DNA of 64,000 nucleotides from Citrus sinensis (lineage: Eukaryota > Streptophyta > Magnoliopsida > Sapindales > Rutaceae). Position 1 is the first letter of the stretch, and every line of letters starts with the position of its first letter. The stretch covers positions 27,111,501 through 27,175,500 of the forward strand of contig NC_068560.1 in NCBI RefSeq assembly GCF_022201045.2, in the 5' to 3' direction. A program made the translations under genes and the position numbers. This document shows positions 58,801-64,000 of this stretch, piece by piece. Under the pieces are notes generated by a model, which saw nothing but the letters and a program-made list of their open reading frames with translations, had not been told where the DNA came from and did no database searches.

Positions 58801-60280
58801 GCTCCGGCAGCTTGTGTTTTGTTTTGTAAATAAGTGTTTTCTTTTGCATTTGCTTACTTTATTTTCATTTTCTTCCTTTTTTTCAATTTAAAAACAATAA
58901 AAAAAAAGAATTCAGGTTCGGAATCCGGATACCCGGAAAATCCCTAAACGGGTTCACTTAAGTTCGAACACGGATCCATGCGGATCCTAGATAGGGTATT
59001 TTTGTAAATATACTTCGAAAGGGTCAATGGGTCTGTAAAATAGAGGCAGGCCCGAGGTCCATAAAATGTCAAGAAGTCCATATAAAGGTTGCAATGCAGG
59101 TATACAACCCAACTATAGAGGCGAAGAAGAATTTTCCGAAACGACTCTACTTTATTTTCTTAGCATCCAAACACAATTTGGGAAAAAAAAAAAATCTATA
59201 GAACATAATGAAGATTGCTTTGCGTTCCATCAATCCACATAAACCCATAAAGTTAAAATTTCTTAGTTGAAAGGCTAAAATACATTTTAACTGAAACATC
59301 TTCTCAAGCATAAACCAGTACCAATAATGATCAAAGAAGTTATATTCTAGATGTTTAGAGTATAAAACAAAAATAATAAGTTATTTGTTCATTATTCTTT
59401 ATATTATTCTAGTTTAGCAATTCAACTAAAGTTAATCTCTTGTACATGTCAATGTTTTTTGGTCTTGTTTGGTATTTAAGATACTATGACTTTTATACTG
59501 TAATTACTGTTGGGAAAAAAATAGTGTGAAATAAAAACTGATAATTTTTATAAAAATAACTTTTAAATAATAATTTTGACAAAAATAACAAAAATATTAT
59601 AAATTTTTCACTCCAAACACGGCTTTAGTATAGTTGCTCGGATCCTGCTCATAATCATCAAATGTTCTCTTCATTTTTGCTTTTTCATTGCAAAGCATTT
59701 TTTTTTCCTGTACGGTAAGTAAAGAAAATTTTATTCCCACCACATGAATTAATCATTGAAGGCTAGTTAAAGTTCTTTGCTTCGGTATGAAAGAACTTCG
59801 CTAACATGAAAACTTTTGCCCCTTGTATCTTAGTCATATACATGCATCAAAAATATCATTCAAAGGCAAGGTAATTAAGGATACTATTTAACATATCTTG
59901 GTAAAATACCAACAATAATCACGGTTAATTTTCTTGTCCTCTTCTTTTGCAGAGAATCCATAAAACAGATGATCGTCATTGATGCATTGTCTGATTGAGG
60001 AAGCCAAGGAATTCTTTATTTTAACTTTCACCTAGTGAAGCTCGCTCGTTGCCTCAAAGGGGAGAGAATATTTGCTGCACAAGCAAGCATAAAAGTGAAA
60101 AAGTAAAAGCTAATAATGTCTAAAGTGAGGGGTTAAAAATTGTTTGTATTATGAGACACAGGAGACAAAAGTAAAATCTCCGGTTATGAACAGTATCTAA
60201 AAGTGAAAAAGGAATCTGCTTCTAGATTTTCTTATAATAATTAATCCCAGATTGGGTTTAAATTTGTACTTTTTACAGGG
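58801..60280. other. Intergenic with promoter-like patch
   Basis: Around 59040-59150 there is a less AT-rich patch with TATAAAGG (59085) followed by GAGGCGAAGAAG, which could be an old promoter and leader on the plus strand. No gene body follows that I can recognise. Confidence 0.25.
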
Positions 60281-60483
60281 TCAAAATATTGGCCTCATCA
60301 GTCTTCATGTCAGCTGCTGCTCTGCTTGAATCATCGCTAGCTAGCATTGGGATTCCCCTTCTTTCCAGAGTAAATAATAATCATTTTGTTCTCTGTTCAT
60401 TTGCCACTGAACTTGCTCAGAAGAGAGACCATGCTTCTCCATGGATGAGTTACAGGTTGCTTTATATAAAGGTTAATAAGTAG
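60281..60483 (+). other. Short coding-like stretch of unknown kind
   Basis: Follows an acceptor-like TTTTTACAG. The frame reads LASSVFMSAAALLESSLASI then GIPLLSR, has fairly even codon use for this AT-rich region, and stops at 60481. It may be an exon remnant of an unrecognised gene, or chance. Confidence 0.25.
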
Positions 60484-60906
60484 CACTACAGCTCAATAGA
60501 ATTTAAAAAGTCGGTGACAAAATGACATATTGCATTTTTGAGCCAAGGACTGATTAATAAACCTTGTCAGCGGCAGTGCGAAACCAAAAGCAAAGAAAAA
60601 AAATTTGTTATTCTTCTCCGATTGAGAAACTCGGTAGTGGATTAAGTGAACCTGCTGCTTTGATTTCACGGTTAAGCAGATCTCATAATAGAGTTTGATT
60701 CATGGCACTGGCATGGTCGTATGGGTAGGCCAAGGGCAGGTTACGCGATAGGACTTGTCAGTTCAGGTCAATAATAACGCTCAAGATTTGATTGTCACGA
60801 ACCAAACCACAAAGCAGAGATCACTATCTTATCTGATGACTGAAACAATAAATGTGAAAGGGAGGAGCCCGTGTCCGCGAAATAAGGTGGCGGCTTGCTA
60901 GCTGTC

Positions 60907-61085
60907 TTACAGAACATGGGGACTCTGGAAAGGGACCTCAACCTTGTCAAGCTCAATTACGAGACCTTGGCCTTTGCTTTCTGGTGCGAGTGATAGTTCC
61001 TCAACCTTAAGACAAACCTGACCCTCAATGGCTTGGCAAGTCCACTTCACCAGTGTCACCACCTCTTCTAAAATGTATCCCTAAT
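60907..61085 (-). other. Unrecognised coding-like fragment
   Basis: The minus strand is open for about 58 codons from ILEEVVTLVKWTCQAIEGQV to GLVIELDKVEVPFQSPHVL and a stop. Composition and lack of low complexity look protein-like, against an AT-rich neighbourhood. I cannot name the family. It is probably a relic of a gene or element. Confidence 0.3.
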
Positions 61086-61665
61086 TCTTTGTTAACAGTT
61101 TTAATATCCCACAAGTGGTTAGCCCAATGAGTCAGTGACTAGACTTATAGTTGGCTCTGATAAAATTCGGGATTCTGAGTCCACATAAATGAGAGTATCT
61201 TACGAATACATTTTAGTTGTTTTTAATCAGAACTTATCAGTTAAGCATGCTTAAATGAGAGAGAATTACTAAGAGGATAAATTTCAGCCTACTGTTGTGT
61301 TGCCTCTTGCTTGTCTCATAAGAGTGGAAATTTTAACGTTTTTACTCTCGTCAGATGAACTGCCATAAGGCATCAGATGGACTGTCAGTGAAGTAATAAA
61401 TTCCAGGCCGCAGAATTCATACGAGGCATGCAGAGAGTAATTATGGATAAAATTTATGATTTTTCTTCAATCTTTTTCATTCTTCTTGATGCTCAGAGAA
61501 GTCCTTGAACTGCTGGACACTAGTAACCAAAAACTCCTTGTGATTATAAGTATGCCAAGTTACTGAAAAAATATTATAATACAAGGAGTGTTCAAAAGTT
61601 AGGTTCAAAATCAACAGTTTTAACTTTTGCATGATGAGATGGTAATGAAGTTTGCTATATATCTT

Positions 61666-61896
61666 TTATTGTACCAATAAAGTGTTGGCTCCATTGATAA
61701 TGGAGTCCCCCTTAAGTGGCTTGACTGGGTTTGTTCTCTAGTTCGAATTACAGGGAAGTCATCTTTGTTGGGAGAATATGTGCCTCCTGATTTGAGCGGG
61801 AACTTCTAGTCTAAATTATAGTACGGACTTAAAATTACCTCCCACGATTAGGGCCCTTCTCAAGATACTTTGTAGTTAAGACAAAAAAAATATATA
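61666..61896 (+). mobile_element. Possible tRNA-derived SINE
   Basis: Contains an A-box-like TGGCTTGACTGGG (about 61717) and a B-box-like AGTTCGAATTAC (about 61740), in tRNA-like spacing, and ends in an A-rich tail (61881-61890) plus TA repeats. The sequence TATATATCTT occurs on both sides (61656-61665 and 61897-61906) with similar bases beyond, a possible target duplication. Confidence 0.4.
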
Positions 61897-61906
61897 TATA
61901 TATCTT

Positions 61907-64000
61907 CCATTGTTACTCCAGGCAACCAAGTGAGACTCTCCATTGTTGCAAAAGATTACTAATTAAACTCCCATAAAAATTGTATCATGGCTTACCTCAG
62001 AAATCCAATTAAACCCACAAAGCTCATCAACGATATGAACAAACATTATAAAATCCAAAGCTGATCAGTCAGAGTTGCTGGTGCACAAAGCCATTCTGTG
62101 TGTATGCCAAGTGCCAACCCCACAGGCACAAGCATTAATTAAAAAAGCAATTTGTGAAAGAGATTTTTGTGGGTTTTGTGCCCTTCAGTGGGGGTCTTTT
62201 TTGTCACCATTCAAGCATCTTTTAGGGCTAATGGAAATATAAAGAAGATTAAAGGGCTGTATTGTCTAAATGGGTTATTGCGGGTTAGGCTTTTGAGAAG
62301 AACAAATAATAATTTGGTTGCCAAAGAAGGGCCCAAATTCTGAGAAAATTATTGTTGAATCTGCTTTTAATCCGTGTATTTTGACTCTAGTGCTTGTATT
62401 ATATGCACGAGCAAGTTGTGATAGTTTGAATTGCTTTTGGCTCCCTATTCTTTATTGATTTATCAAAGGGACAAAACTGCACAGTTCCACGATAGTCTTT
62501 TATTTTTTTGACTCCTTATTTCTTTTTTATTTATAATTTATTTATAAATATTACAATAATTTTATTTTCTTATTCTCTTTTCCTTTCTTCCATGTTCAGA
62601 TATTCTGCTGCTTTTTTTTACTTAGACAATTAATCAACCATTAGTCAGTAACCCCTTTCAAATAAAAGTATCATTAATCAGCAATTACCTTAATTATTTT
62701 TCACATCACAATCAAGGCAAAATGCAATAATTTTAATTGAATATATAGATGGCGACTGTGAGACTACAGTAATTGAATAAATTAAAGCAATAAATCAAAT
62801 CTATCAACTATAAATGATTGATGTCACATTAGTTTAGATTTATGAATAAAGTTTAAGTTTTGTTGCTTTCGAATAACCAATAACTTTAAATTAAATTGTA
62901 TGGTATTTATTTTTTATTTAAAGTCCAATCCACACGTATATTAAAGTGAAAAACCAAAGCGTAAGAAAAGATGATAAAATGTGTAGTTTTTATAATTACT
63001 TATTTACTATTTTTTTTAGTAATGTCATGCTAGCTTTATTTTTCAAGTTAATTTATTAATTGAATTTTTATGATAAGTCATCACTTATTTCACTCCTCAG
63101 ATTAAAGAAAATACATGACTAGATGTTGATGTTCATTTTTAAAGTTAAGACAACCCACCCATTTTTTTTTATTGTTTGAATTATTTAGCAGTTTGAAACA
63201 ATCTGAATTTATGTGTCCAAATTTTGAAACATTTAATTTTTTAGAATTTCAGTATACAGTAAGGAGTACTCTGTTAATTATCAAGTTATAGCATCCTACC
63301 ATTGAAACTGCTCTGATATTTGATCTATTGGTGAATTTGGTGACAGCACAAGAAGACAAAATAGGGAGTACCCTGTAGCTCGACCCACCCAAAGAAAGCC
63401 TCAAGTATGAACTCAATAAATTGTTCTTTTTATAGAATTTTGCTCATTTAATACTAAAGTGAAATCCAGCCACTTTGTTCTTTTTCTTTTCCAAAATGGT
63501 TTTTTGTTTTTCTTTTTTGGCTAGGTTTTCCTTTAACAAAGAAATTTTTTTGTCATCAACATTTTTTTGGTTTCATAAAGATTAGCATAACAATTTTAGC
63601 TACCAACAATTGTAATGAGAAACTAATACAAGATTCTGAGTACATTTTATTATAATTGCCCACAGATTAGTTTATGCCAAAATTCATTTTGTTATCTTGT
63701 ATTTCCAACATCACATTTCCCTAGCTATCTATTTGGTCTCCCATTTCAGATGGTCAAACCATCAAATGGGTATATTTTATTTATTTATATGCTCTAAAAG
63801 AAAAGAAAATGAATTCAAAAAGAGTTTCCACACCGCTTGACCTAGCAGCATTCTTGTCTAAATATTTGAGCCTTGACTTTATGGGACAAATTGTTTGTTT
63901 TCATTTTTCGAAATGCTACAATAATTTTCCTCTGCCAATAATAATAATAATAGTACATCCAAAAAATAAATATATACACATACAATAAGTAGGATATTAT
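61907..64000. other. AT-rich intergenic DNA to window end
   Basis: I see no gene, RNA or clear repeat pair here. Confidence 0.5.

Noticed and set aside
1..64000. CRISPR arrays, bacterial operons or organelle DNA
   Set aside because: No regular spaced repeats; introns, plant gene families and plant transposons indicate nuclear plant DNA.

Overview
This is plant nuclear DNA: AT-rich and intron-rich, with coiled-coil NLR disease-resistance genes, a receptor-like kinase, an R2R3-MYB relic and many plant-type transposons (copia, MULE, hAT and CACTA relatives). Gene content and style suggest a woody eudicot; Citrus is my guess from memory of the protein sequences and is not proven here. Most recognisable genes are broken. 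The clearly intact ones are one RGA-type CC-NB-LRR gene (10262-13168, minus), one receptor-like kinase (30552-33416, minus) and the polyprotein of a young copia element (46461-50420, minus).

Layout, left half. 1-2.2 kb is intergenic and ends in a CACTA-like MITE. 2.2-9.2 kb holds an LTR relic, a 5'-truncated LRR relic of an NLR (3146-4225, minus), then a decayed ERCC1 copy A (4266-6697, plus) and its 3' flank, which is split by a 1.35 kb solo LTR (6806-8151). 9.5-13.2 kb holds the same kind of LTR relic followed by the intact NLR. 14-17.5 kb holds a copia-type LTR, a second copy of the 1.35 kb LTR carrying a poly(A) retroposon with three hairpins, and another NLR relic. 19.9-21.05 kb is a hAT-type non-autonomous element. 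21.06-25.71 kb is a MULE-derived inverted repeat that abuts ERCC1 copy B (25.75-28.92 kb, plus; also a pseudogene). The 3' flank of copy B (to about 30.0 kb) is the uninterrupted paralogue of the copy A flank.

Layout, right half. 30.55-33.42 kb is the receptor-like kinase. 35.83-38.57 kb is an ALG13-like gene with an in-frame stop at codon 15. 41.97-52.52 kb is one large CC-NB-LRR gene of the RPS2/RPS5 (At4g27190-like) group. It is cut in its first exon by a complete 4988-bp copia retrotransposon with two apparently identical LTRs and a 5-bp target duplication. 53.97-54.69 kb is a MYB4-like repressor pseudogene. 56.6-57.5 kb is a degenerate duplicate of the ALG13 5' region. 57.73-58.79 kb is a second hAT-type element with an internal 170-bp tandem repeat. 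59-64 kb is mostly intergenic, with a possible SINE.

The window reads as an NLR cluster shaped by segmental duplication (NLR + ERCC1 units) and repeated transposon insertion. The most informative observations are the recent copia insertion that leaves a truncated CC-NB-ARC reading frame, the triple-hairpin poly(A) retroposon, and the MULE inverted repeat against the ERCC1 copy.
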